Under the pieces are notes generated by a model. The model did not search any database. It was not told the DNA's origin and saw only the letters and a list, made by a program, of their open reading frames with translations. Both the position numbers and the translations under genes were made by a program. From Enterovibrio baiacu (GTDB lineage Bacteria; Pseudomonadota; Gammaproteobacteria; Enterobacterales; Vibrionaceae), in contig NZ_SCHN01000009.1 in assembly GCF_004120195.1 (NCBI RefSeq), positions 174,601-238,600 on the forward strand: 64,000 nucleotides of DNA, written 5' to 3'. Shown piece by piece: positions 1-8,838 of the stretch (its first letter is position 1; each line of letters starts with the position of its first letter).

Positions 1-335
1 GTGGTGGTCTCGATGCCTGGTGCATAACCGTATTCAGGGTGACCTGGGGTTTTTGAATGCAGTTGACGGAAGTTTTTCAGATCGTCAATCGACAGATCGT
101 AACCGGTGAGGTGAAGCAGAGAGTAAATCAGCATTGAGCCGTGGCCGTTCGACAGAACGAAACGGTCGCGGTCCGCCCACTCAGGGTTTTGTGGGTTGTG
201 ATTCATGTGGTCACGCCACAGTACTTCGGCGATGTCAGCCATACCCATTGGGGCACCTGGATGACCAGAGTTTGCTTGTTGTACACCGTCCATGCTTAGC
301 GCACGGATCGCATTGGCAAGGGTTTTACGTTCCAT
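1..335 (-). CDS. tkt: Transketolase, N-terminal part (cut by window edge)
   Basis: Catalyses thiamine-diphosphate-dependent two-carbon transfer in the non-oxidative pentose phosphate pathway. Reading the minus strand from the ATG at 335 gives 111 codons starting [20 protein letters not shown], followed by the [18 protein letters not shown] block and [14 protein letters not shown], both hallmarks of the transketolase ThDP/substrate region (the His residues bind ThDP and sugar phosphate). The rest of the gene lies beyond base 1. It follows talB on the same strand after about 107 bp with a hairpin between, the usual tal-tkt arrangement of Vibrionaceae. It is probably co-regulated with talB, with attenuation at the hairpin. 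Confidence 0.95.
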   Translation of the reverse strand, partial: MERKTLANAIRALSMDGVQQANSGHPGAPMGMADIAEVLWRDHMNHNPQNPEWADRDRFVLSNGHGSMLIYSLLHLTGYDLSIDDLKNFRQLHSKTPGHPEYGYAPGIETT

Positions 336-400
336 CTTGGGCTTACCTTAACTATGAATTTCAGACCTGATATCAATCAACAGAATGATATAAGAAATAA

Positions 401-422
401 GAGAGCGGCAATAGCCGCTCTC
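401..422 (-). terminator. Hairpin between talB and tkt
   Basis: A perfect 9-bp stem GAGAGCGGC/GCCGCTCTC with loop AATA follows the talB stop on the minus strand. The downstream tract is AT-rich but interrupted, so it may be a partial terminator or an mRNA-processing hairpin that sets tal/tkt ratios. Confidence 0.6.
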
Positions 423-442
423 GAAAATGTCTTTTGTTAGAT

Positions 443-1393
443 TTAAAGTTTCTCGCGAATGGTCACTTCTAGCTTGCCTTGGTCGACAGCGAAGTTGCGA
501 ATACCTTCTGCCAGTTTCTCAACGGCCATTGGATCTTGGTTGTGTTCCCACAAGAACTCAGCATGGGTCATTGCCGCTGGACGTTGTTGAACTTCTACGT
601 CATCAGACAGTTTCTGAACCACTTCACCTTCTGCATCAGACAGCTCTTGAAGCAGTTGCGGACTGATGGTTAGGCGGTCACAACCGGCCAGTTCCAAGAT
701 TTCGCCGGTGTTACGGAAGCTTGCACCCATGACGACAGTGTCGTAACCGTGGGTTTTGTAGTAATCGTAAATTTTAGTAACAGACAACACGCCTGGGTCT
801 TCTGCAGGTGCAAAGTCACGGCCTTCGGCAGCTTTGTACCAGTCCATGATGCGACCAACGAAAGGAGAAATAAGGTAAACACCTGCTTCCGCGCATGCAC
901 GTGCTTGAGCAAATGAGAACAACAGTGTCAGGTTACAGTTGATGCCTTCTTTCTCTAGCACTTCAGCAGCACGGATACCTTCCCACGTTGATGCCAGCTT
1001 GATCAGGATGCGATCGTTGCTGATACCTGCTTCGTTGTACATGCTGATCAGTTTGCGCGCTTTCGCCACGCTGCCTTCGAAATCGTAAGACAAACGTGCG
1101 TCAACTTCTGTTGAGATGCGACCTGGAATCACGTTAAGGATTTCTTTACCGATGTTCACTGCAAGGCGATCGCCTGCGTCAGCAACTTGCTGCTCAATGT
1201 CTTGACTCATTGCTTTCGCGTAAGCGATCGCGTCGTCAATCAAAGGCGCATATTCTGGGATGTCGGCAGCTTTAAGAATAAGAGAAGGATTCGTGGTGGC
1301 ATCTTGTGGCTGATATTTCGCAATCGCATCAATATCACCCGTGTCAGCGACGACTGTTGTGAGCTTGCGTAGTTGTTCCAATTTCGTGCTCAT
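443..1393 (-). CDS. talB: Transaldolase
   Basis: Moves a dihydroxyacetone unit between sedoheptulose-7-phosphate and glyceraldehyde-3-phosphate in the cytosolic pentose phosphate pathway. The 316-residue protein is the usual class I transaldolase length (E. coli TalB 317). It carries the [10 protein letters not shown] motif near residue 31, the Schiff-base Lys near 132 in [10 protein letters not shown], and [10 protein letters not shown] followed by LISPFVGRI. The start [11 protein letters not shown] matches the family start. Upstream, 1394-1790 holds two palindromic elements that may regulate it, and a SorC-family regulator lies just beyond on the same strand. tkt follows. Confidence 0.97.
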   Translation of the reverse strand: MSTKLEQLRKLTTVVADTGDIDAIAKYQPQDATTNPSLILKAADIPEYAPLIDDAIAYAKAMSQDIEQQVADAGDRLAVNIGKEILNVIPGRISTEVDARLSYDFEGSVAKARKLISMYNEAGISNDRILIKLASTWEGIRAAEVLEKEGINCNLTLLFSFAQARACAEAGVYLISPFVGRIMDWYKAAEGRDFAPAEDPGVLSVTKIYDYYKTHGYDTVVMGASFRNTGEILELAGCDRLTISPQLLQELSDAEGEVVQKLSDDVEVQQRPAAMTHAEFLWEHNQDPMAVEKLAEGIRNFAVDQGKLEVTIREKL

Positions 1394-1471
1394 CTTTTAA
1401 ACCTTTTTTGTCTTGAGTTTCACTATGGCAGCGACGCTACCAGTAGGTGCTCAGTGCTCCTGTAACCCGCA

Positions 1472-1489
1472 GTCTACAAGGCTGTAGAC
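1472..1489. promoter_or_regulatory. Perfect inverted repeat upstream of talB
   Basis: GTCTACA-AGGC-TGTAGAC is a perfect 7-bp inverted repeat about 80 bp upstream of the talB start. It is too isolated to be a gene terminator for anything upstream, so a protein-binding site is the simpler reading. No known regulator was matched. Confidence 0.4.
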
Positions 1490-1496
1490 GTTTGGA

Positions 1497-1511
1497 TGAA
1501 CAAATGTATCA
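1497..1511. promoter_or_regulatory. Operator-like TGAACAAATGTATCA site upstream of talB
   Basis: Shares TGAACAAATGT with the perfect palindrome upstream of the adjacent SorC-family regulator (2836-2849). A weaker copy, TGAGCAAATGATA, follows at 1515-1527. The rest of the 1394-1790 gap shows no gene that I can support. The inference is that the regulator binds here and controls talB-tkt. Confidence 0.5.
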
Positions 1512-1790
1512 AGCATGAGCAAATGATAGGGTCATATTTGTGTTTTTACGCGATAAAGTCAACGATCTGATCGGATAAATCTCACTTCGATCTCACACGC
1601 TTTTCACGTAGTAACGGATTGTGTTGAATGTGTGACAGAGTCTTAGTTCCATTTCTGGAAGCGCGCTAACGCTCTGTGGTTGCTGCAACACACCGCACTG
1701 ATTTTCTCTTTTTGGTAACGGCTTTTCATTTTTGTCTTGGCTGTTTTGGGCTAGACACCTAATGAAATGGGGCGAGAATGGTGCTCAGCG

Positions 1791-2783
1791 TTATTCATTA
1801 TCGACCATATTTAGCAGTGCCATGGCACAACTTGCACTGGTTGCAAGCACATCAATGGTGCCTGTTTTCAATGCGCCTAATATGGACAGTGCCTTACGGC
1901 TTTCACTCGCCATTGCAATCACATTTGGAATACGTGTTAAGTCGCTCATTTCTAAGCCAACAACACGGTCTCGCATCAATGTATTGGCGCGGCTACCGTC
2001 CAATTTGAAGAAATCAAAGCCGCCGATATCGCCGACAATGCCATCATTCACGCGCGCCTCGACAAACTCTTTTGCAGAAAAGCAGCCCAACTTCACCATG
2101 TGGCTGTTTTCATCCATGTCACCAATACCCACCAAGGCGAACTCGGCTTTTCGTGCCTGATTTAAGGTTTCATTGATGTTGGGATGATTCAGAAAAACAT
2201 CACGAATTTCAGGGGTATCAACGTATGCAGGGGCATAGAGGGTTTCACTGCTTCCCCCAAACTTCTTCGCAAGGCGACGGCAAATGTGGTCAGCGTTAAT
2301 GATGTCACCGCTGCGGTGTGTGCCGCCAATGGCACAAACGAACCGCGCATTACGGTGAGAAACAATGCCGGGGTGATCCGCCACTGCTGCCACGTTTTGA
2401 CCCTGTCCAACCGCCACCACCATGCCGTCTTGCAAGTTGCCATCAATGAAAGAGGAAACGAGCGTTGCAACTTGTGTGCGTTGTTCTTGAACGCTCGGTT
2501 GATCAAGTGCAATCAAGGCACGTTTGAGAGAGAAACACGCCATTAAACGTTGTTCGAGTTGCGCACTGTGAACAGGGTGAAACTTCACACTGATTTCAAC
2601 AATGCCTTCTTCACGTGCTCGGCGGAGAAGACGACTCACTTTCGCACGGCTAATACCGAACTTTTTCGATATTTCTTCCTGCGTGGCATTTTGCTGATAA
2701 TAAAGAATGGCAATTTCAGTGAGCAGGTTAGTGTCATCAAGCAAGCTTTCGAAGTTGCTACTCAATGTGCGGGTCGTGTTCAT
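1791..2783 (-). CDS. SorC/DeoR-type sugar-binding transcriptional regulator
   Basis: Cytosolic DNA-binding regulator of 330 residues. An N-terminal helix-turn-helix lies around residues 25-60 (QNATQEEISKKFGISRAKVSRLLRRAREEGIVEI). The remaining ~260 residues form the SorC sugar-phosphate sensing domain, including VGQGQNVAAVAD and the ICRRLAKKFGG segment that typically contact a phosphorylated sugar. Length and architecture fit the family (about 310-340). It sits directly upstream of talB in the same orientation, so a phosphorylated pentose or heptose effector is a reasonable guess. A perfect TGAACA palindrome in its own upstream region suggests autoregulation. The effector is not readable from sequence. 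Confidence 0.85.
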   Translation of the reverse strand: MNTTRTLSSNFESLLDDTNLLTEIAILYYQQNATQEEISKKFGISRAKVSRLLRRAREEGIVEISVKFHPVHSAQLEQRLMACFSLKRALIALDQPSVQEQRTQVATLVSSFIDGNLQDGMVVAVGQGQNVAAVADHPGIVSHRNARFVCAIGGTHRSGDIINADHICRRLAKKFGGSSETLYAPAYVDTPEIRDVFLNHPNINETLNQARKAEFALVGIGDMDENSHMVKLGCFSAKEFVEARVNDGIVGDIGGFDFFKLDGSRANTLMRDRVVGLEMSDLTRIPNVIAMASESRKALSILGALKTGTIDVLATSASCAMALLNMVDNE

Positions 2784-2835
2784 GGGGATATCCTGAAAAG
2801 ATTTAACGCAAACAGTGTACGTTGAACCCCTCCTA

Positions 2836-2849
2836 TGAACAAATGTTCA
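2836..2849. promoter_or_regulatory. Perfect palindrome TGAACAAATGTTCA upstream of the SorC-type gene
   Basis: A 14-bp perfect palindrome about 55 bp upstream of the regulator start, in the divergent region shared with the phosphodiesterase gene at 3176. A near copy precedes talB. The remaining 2784-3175 interval shows only AT-rich promoter-like DNA. Confidence 0.6.
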
Positions 2850-3175
2850 TGTGACTGGCATGTGTTCAGTCACGCTTTTCACCTTTTTTAGTGAACTTTT
2901 TACGTCAAGCCTATGCTGTGTTTGTAAAAATAGTCATTCGTATCTAGATTAAAATATAGCGGTGTAAAGCGCGGATACACGGTAGGACAATCATTTTCGC
3001 TGAAACTCATTCAAACAGGCTTTTTAAAAAAGTTTGAATAAAAAAAGAGTAGAGCGGTTAGGTACAGAGTTCGGTTGGTTTTCCCAGAAAGGTTGCCTTG
3101 TTCATGTGGTTTGTTGGCCGCACGGGGCAGTTATGTTTGTTGGGAAGGCCGATAATTATCTGTCAGGGTGGCTAG

Positions 3176-5737
3176 ATGAAATTTCAATCGCTTGTTCCAA
3201 ACAAGATGTTATGGATAGCATCGACGTTGTTTGTTGTATTGATATGTGTTGCAGCAGGCGTTCGATATATCAACTTCTTTCCAGCGTTAACGTCCCAAGG
3301 GAAAGATCTCAATGTTGCATATAGTTACTTTATAGACAGTTCAAACAGCCATGTATTGAGTTATGTCCGAAAAGCCGCCATTTTCAGAGACATTGACGAT
3401 CCAAAAGAAATTCCTTGGCAGTTGGGTAAGAAATCTTACTGGATCAAGCTAGAAATCGACAACCTCCTTTCCGAACATCGTCACTTGTCGTTGTATTTTG
3501 ATACGCCGATGATTGATCGTCTGAGCATTTACCAATTCAATGTAGAAGGCACCGAAACCCAACAATGGTCGTTAGGCGACAGCAGCCAGCGAGAATACAG
3601 AATGGGCGACATGCCGCCTGCCATTCATTTCGGGCTTGATGGTTTTGAACACACCACCCTATACATGCAGGTGTATTCTACCGGTATTCCTGTGATGCCG
3701 ATTTGGATCCTAGAACAAAACGAATTTCATTTACTCACCCAGCTTCTTCACACCCTTTGGGGCGGATTTATTGCCATCATGTTGTTAGTGGCAATATACA
3801 CGGCCGCGGTGTATGTCTCCCTGAAAGAGCGGGTTTATGCAGTATACGTGGGCTATGTTCTCACGGCGTTGCTTCAATTAGGGGCGATTCACGGGTTTGG
3901 TATTTATCTCTTCCCTTCAAGCGTTCAACTTTTCCTCAGTAATAATATTGTCGCACTGACCTTCGGGCTGTTTTGGTTCTCTTTGTTATTCGCGCACCTT
4001 TATCTACGCGTACACAAATCCAACTCACTGCTGCGCCAAGTTGTTCACTACGGATTGTGGGTGTTGGCGGGCTTAATGTGTTTGTCTTTGTTCTTGCCAG
4101 AGCACATTGCCGGTACGTTCTTGATTGCCATGCAGCCGATGTTTTATGGGCTCATTGGTACGCTGGTGTGGGTACGTTGGCAGAAAGGCCATAACTGGGG
4201 ACGCATGTTTATCATGTCGTGGTTGCCGCTGGTGATTGCGGGCGTGTTCCCGCCGCTATTGGCGACAGGCGTGATCGAATACACCTTGTTCAGCCGTTAT
4301 GCCTTCATGATGGGTACGGTACTCGCCGTGCTGTTTATGGCACTTGCCCTAGGTGAACGTTTTCGACAGCAACGTCGTGAATCGGTATATCAACTGACGC
4401 ATGATGAAACCTCATTACTGCCAAACCTCAACGTGATGTCGTTTGCGGTGTCCAACCTGATTTCAAGAAACCGCGAATTTACCCTCTGTTGTTTCCAGAT
4501 TGATCGCTTCTCAAGCTTATCGCTCTACATGTCGGAAGATGAAAAACGCTACTTCGTCGGCGAGATTTGCTCGCGCTTACGCAGCGCCCTTGATAGTGAC
4601 AACGTGAGTGTGTTGGAAACGACCTTTGACAAACATCATCGTCTGGCGAGTCTAAAGGAAGGCAAGTTCGGATTTATCATCCTTTCTACGGACGCGGAAA
4701 AAGTAAAACTGCTTGTCTCTACCATGCTTGATGAAGTGGACAGCTACATTGAATTGAACGCCTTTGGTATTCGTATTCAAGGCTCAGTGGGCACGAGTTG
4801 TTTCCCGAAAGACGGCAAGAATGCAGACTTGCTGATCAATAAATCCTTCCAAGCGGTAGAAGACAGCAACCCTTGCGACAAGAAAATGAACGCGTACGAT
4901 TCGCTGAAAAATTTCAACCGCACCATGAACATGTCTTTGGTGGCGGATCTGAAAAAAGCGATTGATAACGACACCTTAGCGCTTTATCACCAGCCTCAGG
5001 TGGATTTGCGTACAGGGTCGATTCATGGTTCAGAAGTGCTGCTTCGCTGGGATCATCCCAAGTTTGGCCAAATCTCTCCGGAAGTGTTCGTCAAACTGGC
5101 GGAAGAAGTCGGCATGATCAACGACCTCACCATGTGGGTGATTCGCCGTGCCTTCTTCCAGCAAAGTAAGCTGATGGATCAAGGCTTCAATCGCCGTTTG
5201 TCGATCAACGTGAGCGCCACTGACATTGCTATTCCTAACTTGGTTGATCGCATTGCCGATATTGCCGATTCTTACAGCGTACCAACAGGGTTACTTTCCT
5301 TGGAGCTGACCGAATCAACCATGGTGTCTGATTATGAGCGCTTGCATGAAGTGATAGATAAGTTGTCACAGCGTGATATTGAAGTCTCGATTGATGACTA
5401 TGGGACGGGGTATTCCTCTCTGACGTACCTTTCACAATTGCCGTTTACGGAATTGAAAATCGACAGAAGCTTTATTCATTCCCTGACAAGCAGTCCACGT
5501 AAACAGAACATTGTCCGAGCTACTACGGAAATGGCGAAATCACTGGGCTTGATGGTGGTTGCGGAAGGGGTAGAAGACCTCGAGACAGCGTCTGTGCTGA
5601 AACGTTATGGTGTCGATATTGCGCAGGGGTTTCACTACTCACGTGCGTTGAGCTTTAACCAGTACATGAACTACATGAAGCGAACCAGTCACCAAATGCC
5701 GCTGGCGCCGAATCGCTCGCGCAAGCTGGGTTCTTAG
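3176..5737 (+). CDS. Membrane-bound EAL c-di-GMP phosphodiesterase (7TMR-DISM type)
   Basis: Predicted inner-membrane enzyme that hydrolyses cyclic di-GMP. The 853 residues read as an N-terminal TM (about 12-28), a periplasmic 7TMR-DISM ligand domain (about 45-180), seven membrane helices (about 190-400), a degenerate GGDEF domain (about 405-560) and an EAL domain (about 590-830). The GGDEF signature is replaced by KEGKFGF, so cyclase activity is unlikely. The EAL domain has EVLLRW in place of EALLRW near residue 619 but keeps NVSA, ELTES, DDYGTGYSS, KIDRSF and VAEGVE, so it is probably active. The start follows an AGGGTGG ribosome-binding site. It is a single gene closed by a strong terminator. 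The ligand is unknown. Confidence 0.88.
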   Translation: MKFQSLVPNKMLWIASTLFVVLICVAAGVRYINFFPALTSQGKDLNVAYSYFIDSSNSHVLSYVRKAAIFRDIDDPKEIPWQLGKKSYWIKLEIDNLLSEHRHLSLYFDTPMIDRLSIYQFNVEGTETQQWSLGDSSQREYRMGDMPPAIHFGLDGFEHTTLYMQVYSTGIPVMPIWILEQNEFHLLTQLLHTLWGGFIAIMLLVAIYTAAVYVSLKERVYAVYVGYVLTALLQLGAIHGFGIYLFPSSVQLFLSNNIVALTFGLFWFSLLFAHLYLRVHKSNSLLRQVVHYGLWVLAGLMCLSLFLPEHIAGTFLIAMQPMFYGLIGTLVWVRWQKGHNWGRMFIMSWLPLVIAGVFPPLLATGVIEYTLFSRYAFMMGTVLAVLFMALALGERFRQQRRESVYQLTHDETSLLPNLNVMSFAVSNLISRNREFTLCCFQIDRFSSLSLYMSEDEKRYFVGEICSRLRSALDSDNVSVLETTFDKHHRLASLKEGKFGFIILSTDAEKVKLLVSTMLDEVDSYIELNAFGIRIQGSVGTSCFPKDGKNADLLINKSFQAVEDSNPCDKKMNAYDSLKNFNRTMNMSLVADLKKAIDNDTLALYHQPQVDLRTGSIHGSEVLLRWDHPKFGQISPEVFVKLAEEVGMINDLTMWVIRRAFFQQSKLMDQGFNRRLSINVSATDIAIPNLVDRIADIADSYSVPTGLLSLELTESTMVSDYERLHEVIDKLSQRDIEVSIDDYGTGYSSLTYLSQLPFTELKIDRSFIHSLTSSPRKQNIVRATTEMAKSLGLMVVAEGVEDLETASVLKRYGVDIAQGFHYSRALSFNQYMNYMKRTSHQMPLAPNRSRKLGS

Positions 5738-5775
5738 CTTCGAGTGTTGTTTGCTTTTGGCTTAAAAAACGGAAA

Positions 5776-5806
5776 GGGCGTGAATACAATTCACGCCCTT
5801 TTTTGT
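5776..5806. terminator. Bidirectional rho-independent terminator
   Basis: GGGCGTGAAT-ACA-ATTCACGCCC is followed by six T, with A-rich DNA on the other side. It serves the phosphodiesterase gene on the plus strand and probably anmK on the minus strand. Confidence 0.85.
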
Positions 5807-5835
5807 GCTCGGAAGCGGGTGTTCACTGGCTAGCG

Positions 5836-6936
5836 TTAGTCAGGGTAATAAATCGCCCCTAATCGGCAAGGTCGAGACGCGCCCGTTACCTCGGGCAAAT
5901 TCCCCGGTTTACCTTCCATCGCCTGTTTTGCCAGCCATGCAAACGCCAGCGCTTCGAGGGAATCACCATCAATGCCTTTGGCATCCGTTGGCATTACCTG
6001 CCAACGTGGTAACAACTCTTGCAGTGAAGCCATCAACGCCGCATTTTGCGCGCCGCCGCCACACACGAGCAATTCCCCTTCGCTAACGGCTTTCACGTCG
6101 TTAGCGATGGAGGTCGCCGTGAACGCTAACAGCGTGGCTTGCACGTCTTGCGCCGAAACGGTTTCATTCAGTTGCGCTAATTGCGCGTCTAGCCAACCCT
6201 GGTGGAACAATTCACGGCCTGTGCTTTTGGGGGCAGGCAGAGCGAAATACGGGTCGCAGAGCATTTGTTCAAGCAATGAACGATTGATCGTTCCCGATGC
6301 TGCCCATGCGCCATCATGGTCATAGGCTTTCCCTTGGTGTTTGTGAATCCAACTGTCCATCAGCATATTGCCGGGACCAGTATCAAAACCCACAACGGGC
6401 TTATTGGGTTCAATGACTGAAATATTTGCGATGCCGCCAATGTTCAAAATGACGCGGCTGGTTGTGGCATCTTCAAAGAGTGATTGGTGAAAAGCTGGCA
6501 CAAGCGGCGCACCTTGACCACCAAGCGCCATGTCTTTGCGCCTAAAATCCGCCACGGTTGTGATGCCTGTGAGCGCAGCAATCAGATTGGCATCGCCCAA
6601 TTGCATGGTGAAGGGCATGGGTCCCGTGGGTTTGTGGAACACGGTTTGTCCGTGACAACCAATCGCAGCCATGTCGCTCGCTTCTAACCCCGTTTCAGTC
6701 AGGAAACGATTCACGGTTTCAGCATACGTTTTTCCAAGAAAGTGGTCGATGGTGCCAATTTCTTCCAGCGTAATGGGCTCACCTTGGCTTAAACCGATGA
6801 GTTTGCTTTTGAGCGCATCTGGAAACGGATACATCGCTTTGTGAAGAAGCGTGGGTGCTGATGCCGTAAAGTCTGCAGCGACAATGTCGATGCCATCTAA
6901 ACTGGTGCCGGACATGATGCCAATGTAAGTGCCCAT
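5836..6936 (-). CDS. anmK: Anhydro-N-acetylmuramic acid kinase
   Basis: Phosphorylates and opens 1,6-anhydroMurNAc released from recycled peptidoglycan, giving MurNAc-6-phosphate. The sequence begins MGTYIGIMSGTSLDGIDIV, followed by AIGCHGQTVFH, DFRRKDMALGGQGAPLVPAFH, VGFDTGPGNMLMD and DPYFALPAPKSTGRE, all close to E. coli AnmK. An upstream in-frame ATG at 6975 adds 13 residues, but the ATG at 6936 is preceded by AAGAG at good spacing and matches the family N-terminus, giving 366 residues (E. coli 369). It is divergent from nagZ, which supplies its substrate. Confidence 0.95.
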   Translation of the reverse strand: MGTYIGIMSGTSLDGIDIVAADFTASAPTLLHKAMYPFPDALKSKLIGLSQGEPITLEEIGTIDHFLGKTYAETVNRFLTETGLEASDMAAIGCHGQTVFHKPTGPMPFTMQLGDANLIAALTGITTVADFRRKDMALGGQGAPLVPAFHQSLFEDATTSRVILNIGGIANISVIEPNKPVVGFDTGPGNMLMDSWIHKHQGKAYDHDGAWAASGTINRSLLEQMLCDPYFALPAPKSTGRELFHQGWLDAQLAQLNETVSAQDVQATLLAFTATSIANDVKAVSEGELLVCGGGAQNAALMASLQELLPRWQVMPTDAKGIDGDSLEALAFAWLAKQAMEGKPGNLPEVTGASRPCRLGAIYYPD

Positions 6937-7094
6937 CTTGTGACTCTTCAAGTTGTTTGGGTATAAGTCTCTCATAGCGAAAAGAATTCAGATATCAAAT
7001 TCGTGCTTCGGGTTTTCTACTGTGTGCGTATCAGCGTAATATAGCCGCTATCGGGCAGAGAAACTGCCGAACACAGCGAAAACAGGAGAGCACC

Positions 7095-8099
7095 ATGGGC
7101 CCATTGTGGGTTGATGTTGAAGGATACGAGCTAGACGCGGAAGATCGCGAGCTTTTGGAACATCCTACCGTTGGCGGCGTGATTTTATTTGCGCGTAATT
7201 ATCATGACAGTGAACAATTGGCAGCACTAACAGCGTCTATGCGTAAAGCCGCAAAGCGTCCGTTGTTGATTGGTGTTGATCAGGAAGGCGGCCGCGTTCA
7301 GCGTTTTAGAGAGCACTTCACTTTGATCCCGCCTGCGCAGTCTTATGCGAACATGCCGAATGGCGAAAACATGGCGCGCGAATCAGGCTGGTTGATGGCC
7401 GCTGAATTGATGGCTCATGACATTGATATCAGTTTTGCCCCTGTGCTTGATCGTGGTTTCGATTGTAAAGCGATCGGCAGCCGTGCGTTTGGTGAAGACA
7501 ACAATACCGTGATTCGTTTTTCTACCGCGTTCATGCAAGGCATGAAAGACGTGGGTATGGCGACAACAGGCAAACACTTCCCAGGTCATGGCGCGGTGCT
7601 GGCAGATTCGCATGTGGAAAGCCCAGTCGATGAGCGAAGCGACCTGTTCGAACAAGACATGGCGATTTTCAAAGCCCAAATCGATGCGGGTGTGTTGGAT
7701 GCCATGATGCCTGCACACGTTATTTACCCGAACTATGACGCGCTACCAGCAAGTGGCTCGTCATACTGGCTAAAAACCATTTTGCGCAAACAGCTTGGTT
7801 TTAACGGTATCGTGTTCTCAGACGATTTAAGCATGGAAGGTGCCTCAGTGATGGGTGGCCCAGCAGAACGCAGCCAGCAAGCACTAGACGCAGGCTGTGA
7901 CATGCTTTTGCTATGCAATAACCGTCAATCATCGATTGAGGTATTGGATAAGCTCGCCATCAGTGACGTCCCGCAAGCTGCTACCTTGCTCAAGAAAACT
8001 CAGTTCACAGTGAAAGAGCTGAAAGCATCGTCGAAATGGCGCGAGGTTCAGCAACGCGTCGCCGCGTTTGGTGCGGAGTGGCAAGAGAAGAATAGCTAA
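7095..8099 (+). CDS. nagZ: Beta-N-acetylhexosaminidase (muropeptide recycling)
   Basis: Cytosolic glycoside hydrolase family 3 enzyme that removes GlcNAc from GlcNAc-anhydroMurNAc-peptides. The 334 residues match E. coli NagZ (341). GVILFARN lies near residue 30, [14 protein letters not shown] near 58, KHFPGHG with the His of the Asp-His dyad and DSHVESPVD near 160-185, and the nucleophile Asp in [10 protein letters not shown] near 242. It starts after an AGGAG site and is divergent from anmK across about 160 bp. NagZ products also feed AmpR/beta-lactamase signalling in some relatives, but no ampC is seen here. Confidence 0.96.
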   Translation: MGPLWVDVEGYELDAEDRELLEHPTVGGVILFARNYHDSEQLAALTASMRKAAKRPLLIGVDQEGGRVQRFREHFTLIPPAQSYANMPNGENMARESGWLMAAELMAHDIDISFAPVLDRGFDCKAIGSRAFGEDNNTVIRFSTAFMQGMKDVGMATTGKHFPGHGAVLADSHVESPVDERSDLFEQDMAIFKAQIDAGVLDAMMPAHVIYPNYDALPASGSSYWLKTILRKQLGFNGIVFSDDLSMEGASVMGGPAERSQQALDAGCDMLLLCNNRQSSIEVLDKLAISDVPQAATLLKKTQFTVKELKASSKWREVQQRVAAFGAEWQEKNS

Positions 8100-8131
8100 G
8101 ATCTAGACGCGAAAAGCGAAATTGCGAGAAT

Positions 8132-8386
8132 CGAGGAAGAGCAGAAAAAGCAGGACGAGCAAAAGCGAAAGAGAAACTCAGGATTCAAATAAGCAGTAGT
8201 GACGTGCGAATAGCATGTGTAGTACTTGCTTTATCTTAACCGCTTTTATCATGGATCTGCTCTATCTGCTCTATCTGCTCTATCTGCTCTATCTGCTCTA
8301 TCTGCTCTATCTGCTCTATCTGCTCTATCTGCTCTATCTGCTCTATCTGCTCTTTCTATTCTCTCTACTCCCTCAGCTCTTCCTCG
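8132..8386. repeat. Inverted repeat enclosing a tandem repeat between nagZ and arsR
   Basis: CGAGGAAGAGC at 8132-8142 is repeated in perfect inversion at 8376-8386, enclosing the 9-bp tandem array. The left half is purine-rich and the right half pyrimidine-rich on the plus strand. Open frames across it encode only monotonous Leu-Leu-Tyr or Ser-Ala-Leu runs, so I do not call a gene. Confidence 0.6.
8257..8355. repeat. Tandem 9-bp repeat (CTGCTCTAT)n
   Basis: Ten perfect copies of CTGCTCTAT occupy 8257-8346, followed by one variant copy CTGCTCTTT at 8347-8355. Short TCCCTCG repeats follow near 8387-8400. Copy number is likely to vary between isolates by slippage. Confidence 0.95.
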
Positions 8387-8425
8387 TCCCTCGTCCCTCG
8401 TTTCTATTAATCTCGCGATCTACCG

Positions 8426-8725
8426 TCAGCTTGCTGACGATTCATCCACACAGCACTCATCCCGCAAAAACGCCAGCACAGCTTCTAGCTGCTCAAACTG
8501 AGGCACACAGTACAACACGCGTCCTTCGCGACGCTGCGTGATCAAGCCTGCTGACATCAAGCTGGAGAGGTGGTGGGAGAGGGTAGAGCCGGGAATGCTG
8601 AGATCGTCTTGAACATCCCCCACGGCAATGCCGTTATGCCCAGCGCGTACTAGGCGTCTAAAAATGGTTAAACGGGTCGGATGTCCCAGTTCTTTCAATG
8701 CTTTTGCTACTGCGTCCAGTTCCAT
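8426..8725 (-). CDS. ArsR-family winged-helix repressor
   Basis: Small cytosolic repressor of 99 residues, the usual ArsR length. The winged helix spans LGHPTRLTIFRRLVRAG, VGDVQDDLSIPGSTLSHHLSSLMSAGLI and the wing RREGRVLYCV. The C-terminus has a Cys-Cys pair (DECCVDE) that may sense a thiophilic metalloid, but the classical ELCVCDL metal site of ArsR is absent, so metal sensing is inference. It is divergent from an ArsP/YraQ-like permease across 113 bp containing two copies of an ATATTTC-N10-GAAATAT palindrome, and very probably represses that permease and itself. Confidence 0.88.
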   Translation of the reverse strand: MELDAVAKALKELGHPTRLTIFRRLVRAGHNGIAVGDVQDDLSIPGSTLSHHLSSLMSAGLITQRREGRVLYCVPQFEQLEAVLAFLRDECCVDESSAS

Positions 8726-8747
8726 AAAACCTGTCTCCGAAAAATTT

Positions 8748-8771
8748 ATATTTCGATAATACCAGAAATAT
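8748..8771. promoter_or_regulatory. ArsR-type operator, copy 1
   Basis: ATATTTC-N10-GAAATAT, a 7-bp inverted repeat just upstream of the ArsR-family gene. The arms and 10-bp spacing match copy 2. Confidence 0.7.
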
Positions 8772-8791
8772 CTTGATCTCGTCGCCTGATA

Positions 8792-8825
8792 AATCTATAT
8801 TTCGATTATTCCAGAAATATAGATT
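8792..8825. promoter_or_regulatory. ArsR-type operator, copy 2
   Basis: AATCTATATTTC-N10-GAAATATAGATT, a perfect 12-bp inverted repeat ending 13 bp before the permease start, where binding would block its promoter or ribosome-binding region. Confidence 0.8.
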
Positions 8826-8838
8826 AAAGAAGATTATC

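Noticed and set aside
8215-8541. Open frames across the CTGCTCTAT repeat encoding Leu-Leu-Tyr or Ser-Ala-Leu runs
   Set aside because: The length comes entirely from a 9-bp repeat that keeps any frame open. There is no ribosome-binding site and no sensible product, and the right part overlaps the real ArsR gene.
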